Assembly: GCA_002005505.1 (NCBI GenBank)
Contig: MVGU01001497.1
Location: 1 to 22,500, forward strand
DNA length: 22,500 bases
Reading direction: 5' to 3'
From: Botryococcus braunii
Taxonomy: Eukaryota > Chlorophyta > Trebouxiophyceae
Shown here: positions 9,951 through 20,823 of the stretch, piece by piece
How positions within the stretch are numbered: the first letter of the stretch is position 1
Layout of the letters: every line of letters starts with the position of its first letter
The notes under the pieces: generated by a model
Told to the model about the DNA's origin: nothing
Seen by the model: the letters and a program-made list of their open reading frames with translations, nothing else
The model's database searches: none
Translations under genes and position numbers: made by a program

Positions 9951-10530
9951 TTGCATGCGGGTACGCGGAATCTGGGGCCCAGAGACAATAGGATACATGG
10001 TTCGGCCGTTATGAACGCGTTACTGTTCATTTAGATATCCTGCGAGTTTTCAGATATCATGCAATGCACTTTTTCTGAAGGATTGAGCGCAACCGTGTTC
10101 ACCAACAGGACGAAGAAGGGTGAGAAGCGTAATGGATGCCTGGCAAGTAAGCTGTGGTGGATAGGATCAAGCTCTAGAGTCCGGTGACGTTGCGGCTACC
10201 TCCCTCATCCCGCGTGGATACTGAAAATTGGTCTATGACGTTGACGTTTGGGACAACGTGGACGTTCTAAGGACGGCTACGCTCTATGTCACAGCGTGTG
10301 ATGCGCTCATGACGGGATCCTATCCCAAATTATAAGCACATTGTCGCTCAATTGTTGATCGTAATATCCATCAGATTGTAATTTGCAGCCGGACAACTTC
10401 GCCATTCGGGTTCCTCTGATTTCGGAAGTTCCGTGGACAAATCTGCGGAAATCTGGACTACTACAAGCAAAAGCGTCAGTCGGATCCGGACGGGTCGGGC
10501 TTCCTACTGCACGCGCATGCATGAAATACA

Positions 10531-10536
10531 TATAAA
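10531..10536 (+). promoter_or_regulatory. Possible TATA box of the RING-CH gene
   Basis: TATAAA occurs 28 bases before the start codon at 10564 in an AT-rich patch. If it is used, the 5' leader would be very short, so transcription may instead start further upstream. It is only a motif match. Confidence 0.2.
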
Positions 10537-10563
10537 TTCAAAATTATTGACTGGCCGTGGAAA

Positions 10564-11565
10564 ATGGGAAAGGGCAGGGTGGCTGATTGCATAGCGTCGT
10601 TTAACAGACAGAGCGACGGCCATCAAGCTGTCGCACGCCCGTCCGGAGGAGATGATTCCAATTCTCAAGTGCAGGGCTGCACAGATCATACAGAATGTTT
10701 GGATGTGGTAACGGCCACTGAAATTGAGGCTAAGGAGCCACACATGCCGAGCAGGGGAGCCACGACCAGCGGGGTTGACGCAACACCGTTTGGTAAGAAT
10801 TAGAGCGTGGTTAGTCAGTGTTAAGTATGTTAATCGCGTGGAATCAAAGTTCTTCTTGTGCGAGTATGCGTTAGTTTCAGATGGGATTTGCCGTTTTCGA
10901 GATCAACGTATCGTACGTGTCTAAACTTCACCACATCCTTGCAAATTGTGGGGTTCTTTTAATGCAGTGTGACGGGTTCTAAAAGTAACTTCGAGTGCTC
11001 TGATTGCATAGAAATTGTATGTGAGGAGCTGCAACATGTCTGAGGGCTGGAACAGTGCTATCCTGTGGTGACCCACCTCCCGATACCCTTCTGCACAGGC
11101 TCAAGTCCTACTTCAGAGGATGAAAAGAGGCACGCAGCAGCCAAACCGGCACTGGAGTGTGAGGGATCTGACTGCGAAGGCCCTTCTTGCACAGAAGTTA
11201 ATACTCCAGCGACTGAAAGGAAGCAGGCAGCGACGCAGTTAAATCAGGAGGCCGAGGGACCTGATTGCCGAATATGTTACATGGCAGATAAAGTGGAGAA
11301 CCTAATTTCTCCATGTGCATGTTGTGGAAGCCTTCAATATGCTCATCTGGATTGCCTCAAGGTTTGATCCTGTCAAAACAGGCTTTGCACCACTGGGCTG
11401 TGCAAGCCTCTGGGGCTTTGTTGTTGCTGTGGTGCATGTCCTTCAAAATGCGGCATTGAAATCCGTCTGCTGGATGCTGCATTTCTGACAGCTTAAGGAG
11501 GGTAAGCAAGAGCACAACAGGCGTACTAGCTCACATGCGAGTACAATTGCGTGCACACACACACA

Positions 11566-11648
<83 letters not shown>

Positions 11649-14600
11649 GCACACATTTCATCTAGGGTCTTGCGGTGGTGTTTACAAGCTGGTGTGGGAG
11701 CTGCATTGCGCTCAGTTTTTGATTGAGAAAAGGTTGCAGTCCTTTTTAATGACCTTTCAAACCAGATCAGCATGTTCTATGCGAGAGCGTGCCGTGCTGC
11801 CATGTAATTCGAGCACGTTGTGTCTCAACAGGCGTGGGCCCTGGAGCGCATGGCTATGACGTGCGAAATATGTGAATCCAAGTACAAGCCAGACATTGCT
11901 GTGCATTTTGAGGCGGCCGTGAGGGAGGCGCTGGAGCAGCACAGACGAGAAGGGAGGTGCGTTGCTCCAGTGGCTCCCATTTTCCGTTCAGCCTTGACTC
12001 GCAAAGTAGGCTTCTATTGGTATGCTGTTCATGGTGTTTGCGGCACGGGGGAGTGGAGGGGTTGGGTTGGTATGCGATTCAGGGTGTTGTGTGGTATCGT
12101 GGGGGGAATGGTCCATGGGCATTTGCAATATGAAGATACCCTTGTGGGATTCCCAGGGATATATAGCATTACAAAACTGCGAAGACAAGGAAGGGCCCAT
12201 AGCTCAGACCACCCCTAAATTTGGCTCCTCATGGGAACATGCGCGTCTGCAATGACCCCATATGCTGTTGCACTGCAGTGGACTTGTTTGTACTGCAGTG
12301 GACTTGTTTGTACTGCAGTGGACTTGTTGACATGCAAACTCTGAGCGAGTGTTTACGGTCTCCACAACCCTTGGCTGTTGACGCAATGTCCAAAGAGAGT
12401 CTGCCCAACATCTACAAGCACGTCATCAAATGCACTTCAGCAGCGCGTTGTCAACGGTCGAGGTCCCTCGAGGGTAGATCACCACATTTTTATTGGCAAA
12501 CTGACTGGAAGAGGCAATGGACATGATGTGTTTTGCACCTCCTCGCCCCGCCCTCCGTCACCTGTTTCTGATTTCGTCTTCACCTCTGGAAAGCTTGGTT
12601 GGAGGCCCTCTCAATCCGGAGGCTTTGCACAGAAGGTTGCAGTCGTCCTGGACAAGGAACAGGCCACTGAAGCAGGCCACACAAATGAAATGAGCAGATG
12701 CAGCTCACCATCCAAAGAATCCTTGGATTCTGATGCCAAGCAGTTTCACACTACTTGCAGACACTCTTCTTGACATGGCGTCCTTATCGTAGCTGACGCC
12801 TCGTGCAGCAGTAGCCAAACTAGACACAGAGCGCATTTCTTATTCTCACATAACCTTTGATCTCCGGGTGTGGGGGCTCATGCACACATTTTTCTAGAAG
12901 TGAAGATCTCAGCGGCCAAGGATCTCACTCACTGCTAGTGTTTGCAGGAGTGGGGTGGTGGTCATCAATATTGGGGGCAGCCCTCAGGAAGAAGTGCGGC
13001 CACGGAGCACACAGGTAATCTTGACTTTGTTATGTCATTGCAGACGAGCTTCTCCCTGTTATTTCATTGCTGAAGAGCTTGTCCCTGCAAGCAATGTTAG
13101 GTGTCTCAGGGTGTTTTCTTCTCAGAAATTGGTGCTCTGCGGGAGGCACCATTAGTTCCATGTAGAGGTGAATGCATGACTGCAGGGAAGAGGAGTTGAT
13201 GGACTACAGGCGTTGGTACTTTAGAAGACAGTGGCACTTACTGATTCTCAGAACCCACAATCCACACGGATGTTTGGTTTGTTAAGCTGTCCAAATGCCG
13301 CTTTTCCAATGGCATTCCTCTGGTCAATATCTTAGCACGTTTTCCCAAATTTTGCCACCATTCCATCAGAGGAAGAGCAGATTGTTGTTGCATGACGCTG
13401 CACACTGCAACTTGGTGTTAAAGCATCACGGTGAAAGTGTCAGTTGGTGTTAAAGCATCACGATGAAAATTGCATGATTTGACTTGTAAATTGCGCGGTA
13501 TGAGCCTTAGGGTGGCGCTCGGCCCTGAGGGGCTTGTTAGTACTGTACATCAAGAAGGCACATCAAGAAGGTACATCAAGAAGGCACATCAACAGAGTAA
13601 GGTCAGCTTATGGTTGAGAAGCATGGATTGCTGGGACTCTGGCATCCCTTGACATACACTTGAGTGCACCAGCGATTGCACTGCCACTAGTCCGGGATCC
13701 CTTGTGGAAGGGGGACTGGATGAGGCTCCCTCTCAGTGGATTTTTGGAGCTCCCTCTATGATTTTTTAGAAAGGAGCTCCCTCTATGATTTTTTAAACAG
13801 GAGCTCCCTCTATGATTTTTTAAAAAGGAGCTCCCTCTATGATTTTTTAAAAAGGAGCTCCCTCTAATTTTTTTAAAAAAGGACCCTCTGTTTTCAAGAG
13901 GAGGCGGCCTTTGTGTTTCAATGTAATCTCCCGTGCTGTGCCAAAGGCGGGGATAAGGCAAAGATAAACCCGGAGCTTTCGTGGGGTGGACTGGCCCTTG
14001 CACGCAATTGAAGAGTAGTTTGATGTGGTAAATGACTCGAACTGTCTATGAGTTTCTCTGCCCTGTCGGGGTTCGCATCTACATTATGTTTATCCCCACC
14101 ACGTCATGTCTTTGCAGTGGCTTGTTGTCCCAGCCATAGCTCAGCAGTAGTTTTATGGTAACTTAGAAAAATTTTTAAGTGTGCATGACCCGGCACACGC
14201 GGAGACGAGATTATGTAAGCACCACCAATACTCCCCGTGGCCCCCATACATCCACGATGGTAACTTGATGTCATAGCAACACTTCTCAGTAGATTATTAG
14301 TGACTTCATGTTCTTGTAGCAGGTAATGGAAAGTAACCTCTTGTCTCACCAGATACTTTGCTCCTCACCTTCACTTTCACTCTCCAAAGGCGAAGGAGGA
14401 AAGTTGATGAAAGTATATTAAATATTACCGTGCTAAGTAAGTTGTACTCCTTAGGCCAAGTATTCTTTGTCTGGATGCCTTACCCGACACATGCAAGTCT
14501 TTCGGGCTGTTCCAACTTGCTACTAAAACGGTACATTTAAGATCTAGTCTGAATTGCTCCTTTGGTACCAAAAAAAGAGTCGAGTGGCCTGAGCTTTTGG

Positions 14601-14827
14601 TTGATTGTTTGCAGATGCACATAGCTCTCGCTGGAACGGGGATGGTGCTCCTTCTTCTGGTGTTCCTCTACTTTGTGCTGTACACTGCTGATGTGGCTCA
14701 AATGTCGCCTTATCTGGCGATCTTTCTACGGCTCACGGCGTTTCTGCTACCCGTCTACCTTGTTGCCCATGGTATATATCGTTGCTACCGAAACAGGCAA
14801 ACAGCACAATTCGAATCCTACAGATAA
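10564..14827 (+). CDS. RING-CH (RINGv/MARCH-like) membrane E3 ubiquitin ligase, complete, five exons
   Basis: Exons are 10564-10792, 11099-11361, 11832-11956, 12948-13014 and 14615-14827. All introns are GT-AG (first donor gtaaga), phases agree, and the product is 298 residues ending in TAA. Residues 1-130 are polar and probably disordered. The C4HC3 RING-CH finger is complete: C133, C136, C149, C151, H159, C162, C175 and C178, with the family spacings and the hallmark PCACCGSLQYAHLDCLKAW split by intron 2. Two hydrophobic helices follow at about 231-251 and 260-283, then a short basic tail, an architecture typical of MARCH-type ligases that ubiquitinate membrane proteins in endosomes or ER. 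The start ATG (context aaaATGg) opens the only long frame joining to exon 2. Exon 4 is short (67 bases) and rests on phase and splice-site match. A 131-codon open frame in intron 3 (12378-12773) could be an alternative exon but is not needed. A minisatellite fills part of the last intron. Confidence 0.85.
11554..11646. repeat. (CA)n microsatellite in RING-CH intron 2
   Basis: An almost uninterrupted CA run of about 90 bases lies in the intron that splits the RING finger, 190 bases from either exon. Histidine/threonine- or cysteine/valine-rich frames here are artefacts of the repeat. Confidence 0.95.
12272..12330. repeat. 20-base tandem repeat, three copies
   Basis: The unit 'actgcagtggacttgtttgt' recurs at 12272, 12292 and 12312 with near-identity, each carrying a PstI-like CTGCAG palindrome. 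It lies in intron 3 of the RING-CH gene. Confidence 0.9.
13412..13470. repeat. 32-base direct repeat, two copies
   Basis: 'ttggtgttaaagcatcacg' begins at 13412 and again at 13444, followed in both by a related 'gtgaaa/atgaaa' segment. It is in the last intron of the RING-CH gene. Confidence 0.85.
13547..13597. repeat. 13-base tandem repeat, about four copies
   Basis: The unit 'acatcaagaaggc' repeats at 13547, 13560 and 13573, with a partial fourth at 13586. Intronic. Confidence 0.9.
13746..13890. repeat. 27-base minisatellite, five copies plus a partial
   Basis: Units start at 13746, 13773, 13800, 13827 and 13854, with a partial at 13881. Each begins 'ggagctccctctatg' and ends in a T-rich then A-rich stretch. 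The period is exactly nine codons and the minus strand is open throughout (repeated RGSSFLKNH), but the array sits in a plus-strand intron and no gene context supports translation. Each unit holds a GAGCTC palindrome and a T6A5-like hairpin. Confidence 0.93.
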
Positions 14828-15412
14828 CCCCAAAGTCCAGCAGCTTGGCCGAGCTCTGAGTGACTCTCTCTCTCTGGCCATCGGGGATGAACGTGGCTAC
14901 CTTCCGGTCTTTTTTGTCTCTCCCCCAAAGTTTTTGTTGTGATCAGGGGAAAGCCACTGCACAGTACAGATTACGGACAGAGTGCTTTTCGTTTTCCCGC
15001 TATCAAGATGGGCAAATGGTGTCACGTGCACGTGACACCACGTGGAAATTCGGATCCCTGTGAGAGATAGCAGGGGAGGACCTGCGACAGGGCGTGATGT
15101 AAGAGTGAAAAGAGCGTTGCGTGCAGACCGGACCCGTTCGAAAGGGTGGGAGCCCTGGACCTCTCGTGTGAAGGGCGTCTTTTTGGGCTTGTTTTTTAGA
15201 AGGAAAGCACATATTTTGATCTAGTGGGCATTTTGATGGTAGTCAAGGGTGCGAGTAAACCGTACCTTTTGGGACCTTTTGGAGCCTTTCGGGACAGCAG
15301 CCAGGTTAGTTGGCTGGCCTAGTATGTACATATTGCGACAGGCTATAGATTGGTGGTGGCACTGATGGTAAAGATTTCAGATTGCAGGATGCATACGTGC
15401 GAGCCACCCAGA
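14828..15412. other. Downstream region of the RING-CH gene
   Basis: No exon is recognised. It holds the 3' end of the RING-CH transcript, the palindrome at 15018-15039, and a TGTAA near 15099 that could act as an algal-type polyadenylation signal if the host is a green alga. The poly-A site is speculation. Confidence 0.4.
15018..15039. repeat. 22-base perfect palindrome containing two G-boxes
   Basis: 'ggtgtcacgtg' is followed directly by its reverse complement. It contains CACGTG twice in tandem, and a third CACGTG follows at about 15039-15044. CACGTG is the core site of bHLH and bZIP factors, so a regulatory role is possible, but no promoter is recognised beside it. Confidence 0.85.
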
Positions 15413-15975
15413 CGACTGCCAAAGGTGGAGATCCCAATGGCAGATGCTGATAGAAAATGGGTATGTCTCTTCTTTCTTGGCAATTGGTCCTGGAAAAGCG
15501 GAGCTTACGCAGGCTCGCTATCTTGCCCTAGTCCGTTAGCTGCTTGTATGTGTATTCGTTCAGTCCCCCGTTGCAGAATTAATCATGCCGTTTGTGACAA
15601 TCATGCAGTGGCACCGGCATTTGGCTCTGCACTTGAATGAAATTGTCGTCCATGCACCGGAAAAATTCTCAGATACATATTGCAGAAAGTTGCGTGCGAG
15701 TTGGACAGTATGGAGGCGTGATTAGAAGACTCTTGATTGACTGTCATGGATGGGGATGCCGTTACAGATGCTAATGCACTGTGGGCTTACCTCTGTTTGT
15801 TGGCAATTGGTCGTGGAGAACTTGGGCATATCCAGGCTCATTATTATGCCTGTAGTGCATCAGTTGCTTTTGTGTACATGGCCATGCCCTGTACTGCCCA
15901 TTTGTGGATCCCGTGAAACGCAAGCACTGACACTGGCACTGCGCTTGTCAAATGCATTTGGGAGCAGTGATTGAA
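15413..15975 (+). repeat. Diverged tandem duplication (units 15413-15650 and 15741-15975)
   Basis: Both units share 'ttggcaattggt' followed by cgtgga/cctgga, an 'aggctc' block about 30 bases on, a 'gttgctt/ttagctgctt' block, and 'ggcatttggctc/gcatttgggagc' near the end, with small indels. In one common frame unit 2 reads LAIGRGELGHIQAHYYACSA and unit 1 reads LAIGPGKAELTQARYLALVR before a stop. I recognise no protein family. They may be exons or relics of a repeated gene segment. No complete gene is visible. Confidence 0.45.
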
Positions 15976-16417
15976 AGCACTCGCTTAAGAGTTTTAAATC
16001 TCATATACATAGTAGATGTATTGGTGGACTTATCATAACATATTGTAGTAGTTTAAAGGAAAGTTAAACATTGTGGATGTTAGTCATCAGTGGTGTAGCC
16101 CTGAGCAAACCACTTTTTATTCTCAACCAACTTGGTAGTCAACCGTGTCTTGTCCACCACCGTCCATGCGCATGCTGACTTTTAAGGGACAGGGATTCAA
16201 ATTCACTGAGGCCTACCATTTGTTAGGAAAAGGGTTGGGGTCCCTTCTTCCAGGGATTCTTTTATTGCAGAAGTTGTTTGATTTTGTTGCTAGACAAGTA
16301 GGTGAACGTTAGTTCCGTTCGTTACTATATCAAATAGCTCCATCATTTAAGTTATAATCTATTCGTCCCATTTATTTAAAAATTTAAGCGGTTCCATCAT
16401 TAAGCTAGGCTTGGCAG

Positions 16418-17256
16418 GTTCTGTTTGCGTTCCCTAAGCCAACCCACTTTGTGACGGAGGCTCCGGGAGCAGCAACCATGAGTTCATTTGGTAGTGTGAC
16501 AGGAATCTTTGGACTAATCTCCGCTGTCCGCAAGGGCACTGAGGCGTTCACCGAAGTGGACGATGAGTCCGTTGAGGCCACAGTGGAGTCAGATCCATGG
16601 AGCATCTCACCAGGGCAGATTGAGCTGCCGCAGTGCAGTGCAGCAACATGCCCGAAGGTGTTCTACTTAGTCTGTATCCTGTCAATGTGTGGGTGAGGCA
16701 ATCTGTTTTCAGTGGGTGACGTTAATAGCAGACTCTTGATTGTTAACAGTGTTCGCTAGGATTATCAGCGACTTAGGATTAGGTTGTGTGTTGCAACAAT
16801 GCATTAAGTTGCGGGATCATGATGATAATGGGAATGTATTTAGAAGCCTCAGGACTAATGAGGGCCCATGTGCTGATTGTCGCAGAAGCAACTTGAAAGT
16901 CTGCACTCTTAAGTGACAAATTCCTAATCAAGTTTCTTCTCTGCGTCTGTAAATGGACGTCAGTCGGCATTGCGCCAACAATCAACGTGCTTCAGCAGGG
17001 CCTCTATAAATCTATTATTTTTTTTTTGGATGCACATGTGCTGTCAAAACGCCGATGAATTATATTTTCATGTACTTGCATTGTGGCTGGACTCTGCGCT
17101 ATGTTGCATGGCATTGTCAAAGTCCATTCTCACCCGTCTCACTCGCTCTCGTCTGCTTGTCTGTCCTAAGCAGCCCTGTCGTGGCATTGCCTTCAGCTGA
17201 AGAATGGGTTAAGGCCAATGATGACGACTTTTGTCCTTCTAGTTTACATCGAGTAA
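16418..17256 (+). CDS. Tentative two-exon open frame, unknown function
   Basis: A 240-base stretch at 16418-16657 is open in phase 0 between a possible acceptor (ttggcag) and donor (gaag/gtgttc), and reads GSVTGIFGLISAVRKGTEAF and EVDDESVEATVESDPWS, which looks protein-like. An ATG at 16478 in the context accATGa could be the start. A candidate last exon 17197-17256 follows a ccttcag acceptor, stays in phase and ends in TAA. The polypyrimidine tracts are weak and no family is recognised. It may be part of a longer gene or chance. From 15976 to 16417 nothing else is seen. Confidence 0.25.
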
Positions 17257-17376
17257 TGCTTTACCCGGCAAGGTAGCCGGCCGGCCCGCGGGTCAAACAG
17301 CCGTTTTTCTCGGTATATCGCTTTGCAAGGTGCAAGGTGCAAGGTGAGGGCTGCCAATGTCTGCGTGCGTGCGTGC

Positions 17377-17380
<4 letters not shown>

Positions 17381-17453
<73 letters not shown>

Positions 17454-17463
17454 GGGGGGGGGG
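17381..17463. repeat. (GT)35 microsatellite ending in poly-G
   Basis: A short GCGT run (about 17362-17380) passes into a pure GT run at 17381-17450 and then 13 G, the same GT-then-G order as at 89-150. A small 'gcaaggt' triplication precedes it at about 17325-17346. From 17464 to 17825 I see no supported gene. Confidence 0.95.
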
Positions 17464-17825
17464 TGAGAGTCGTTTCCTTCATGCAGCCTTGCGGCAAGGA
17501 TTCACAAAGGCGTGCAGAGCTCGAGCACATGCATATATGTTACAAGCTAAAAGGAACCCGCTCCTCACTTTCGAACCTGAGAGACAACGAACGCTATGCT
17601 AGTGCCAAATCAGAAAAACAAGCGCCTTGGGAGGGACAAGAGATACCTTCGCATCTCTGCAAGGCCATTTGGGCCAACCCTTGAAGCCCGATATCCATCT
17701 GCTATAACAACCAGTTGAGCCATGCCTCCGATTTATTTTTTATATGGGCGTATGCCGGGAGCTAGAATTCCTCGTTTCAGGCGCCAAAAAATGTGCATTA
17801 GAGGAGCTCTCGATCTTACCCCAAA

Positions 17826-18240
17826 TGTTGTGCAGGGTTGCATACACAAATGGTTGTGCACGGCTCCATGCACCAGCTTTTGTGTTGGGCTCTACACATA
17901 GGTGTAGTACAGTATTGTGAACACCAGTTCGTGTGCAGGGTTCTGTACAACACTTGCTGTGCAGGGCCTGAAACACCAGTTGTTGTGCATGGTTCTGTAC
18001 AACACTTGTTGGGCAGGGCCTAATACACCGGTTGTTGTGGACGGTTATGTACAACACTTGTTGTGCAGGGACTAGTACGCCGGTTGGTGTGCACGGTTCT
18101 GTACAACACTTGTTGTGCAGGGCCTAAAACACCGAGTTGTGCAAGGCTTCATACACAAAGTTGTTCTGCACGGTCTGTACACCACTTGTTGTGCAGGGCC
18201 TAATACACCAGCTATTGTGCGGGGCTCCTTGCAGCAGTGC
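17826..18240. repeat. 26/52-base higher-order tandem array
   Basis: A 26-base unit alternates in two forms, roughly 'caacacttgttgtgcagggc' and 'caccagttgttgtgcacggt' plus six bases each, making a 52-base dimer. The dimer landmark 'ttctgtac' falls at 17941, 17993, 18045 and 18097, exactly 52 apart. The ends are more degenerate and include unpaired half units. No gene is recognised here. Open frames on both strands follow from the repeat. Confidence 0.9.
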
Positions 18241-18429
18241 CTGCAGGCTGTGCATGGCCATAGAACTTCATCATATTACGGGGACTGGTTCAAGGTCCCG
18301 TGCTGTTAGCTCAAGCACCTTTGCAAATTGAACTGCATTTTGCATGGTCTCAAGCCTAAGCCTCCCACCGGCGGCACATGCATGGTTCTATGCACGTGCC
18401 CATGCATTGCTAGCAATGAGAGATTTGCT

Positions 18430-18592
18430 TGAGAGTTCCTGTGACATTAGCATTGCTTGAGAGTTTCATATGACATTAGGTTGAACGTTTCTTATGACAT
18501 TAGCTTTACTGGTTCTTTTGACATCAGCTGGAACATGTCATACGATAGTAGCTTGAACGTTTCCTATGACATAAGCTTGAACGTTCCTAGGT
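18430..18592. repeat. 24-base tandem array
   Basis: The unit 'ttgaacgtttcctatgacat' plus 'tagc' recurs with the 'gacat' core at 18443, 18472, 18496, 18520, 18544 (degenerate) and 18568, that is, one 29-base step and then 24-base steps. As 24 is a multiple of three, the plus strand stays open and gives repeated 'VSYDIS'-type peptides. No start, splice or family evidence supports translation. Confidence 0.85.
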
Positions 18593-19337
18593 TTCTTGAT
18601 GGAAACGCTAGTCCAACACCACGTGTACAGGGTGTTGACCAACAAGCAATTTCCGTTTATTTTCTTATCAGAAAATGTAATCCCGCACATGACAGTGTGC
18701 TGGAGAAGTTGAGGTACGTACTGCAGCCGTCCGTACGAACCATGACTGCTGGCCCATATAGCATATAGATTCAACATACTATGTTAAGTATGTATGTCAG
18801 ATATGGCATATATGCTAACGTTCCTCTGCCATCGTTTGATTCCAAGCAGCGAGCTCAAAAGGTTGAGGTACACACTATTTCCAGCAACGCATGCCTGCAC
18901 AAGAGATTAAACCTTGTCATGTAAGCCACAGGTGCCTTCAAAACTTTTAAAAGGTGCCTTGGCCGGATAGATTCTAACGTTTTTAGGCGCTATCATTAGA
19001 GAAGTACATACGAAAGATACCCATGCCCACAGGAAAGAGTACATGCGAAAAGCATGCACATGAATGACCTGCATCTAGGACTCCCATTATCGTCTATGTT
19101 TTTCGCATGTATTTAGTACCTTGCAAGGAGAATTGTTGAGAGCATGGATAGGCAGAAAGACTGATACGAAAAAAGCAGCATACGTGCACATTGCAACATA
19201 AACAGCCGACAGTTGCAGCCTCAAATTTGGCTTTAAAGGTGCAGCCCGCGTTGGGCACAACAGCTACGATGACCGCAGCAGATTTGCCACCCACTATCGT
19301 GATTATGCGTGCTGCAGCAAAAATAGTAACGACCACG
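18593..19337. other. Interval without recognised genes
   Basis: I found no convincing exon. It contains only short local repeats (for example a 'gaagtacata'/'gagtacatgcg' pair near 19002-19045) and ordinary mixed sequence. Confidence 0.4.
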
Positions 19338-19468
19338 GCTCACGATGAAGTTTTTTAAGGGATTGCCACTGCAACTTTCAGAAGAAGATGTCTCAACCTT
19401 GTAAGTTTGAGACACCTTCCTCTGAAAGTTGCACTGGCAATCCCCTTGAAAAACATTTTATCGTGAAC
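19338..19468. repeat. 131-base foldback with ~60-base arms and 10-base loop
   Basis: The left arm (19338-19396) pairs with the right arm (19407-19468) with about seven mismatches or bulges. Matching cores include 'tctgaaagttgca' and 'tggcaatccc' on the right arm and their complements on the left. A transcript from either strand would form a long, nearly perfect stem. It resembles a foldback MITE or a small-RNA precursor. There is no coding evidence across it. Confidence 0.9.
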
Positions 19469-19620
19469 TGTCTAATTGCCGATTTATCCAAGTCAATGCC
19501 ATAAACATATGCGCTTTCAGGGCTGCATACGTCACTTAACTCTTCCAACCGAACAATCCAGTACCCTTTGCCATCATTAAGGAAGGAGTTTAAGCCTGCC
19601 TTCTATAACTCCACAATCGT

Positions 19621-20823
<1,203 letters not shown>

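Noticed and set aside
10307..10531. Minus-strand 74-codon frame upstream of the RING-CH gene
   Set aside because: No recognisable content; it lies where the plus-strand gene's promoter should be.
14803..14818. 'ttcgaatcc' resembling a tRNA T-loop
   Set aside because: It is inside the last coding exon of the RING-CH gene, and no tRNA stems surround it.
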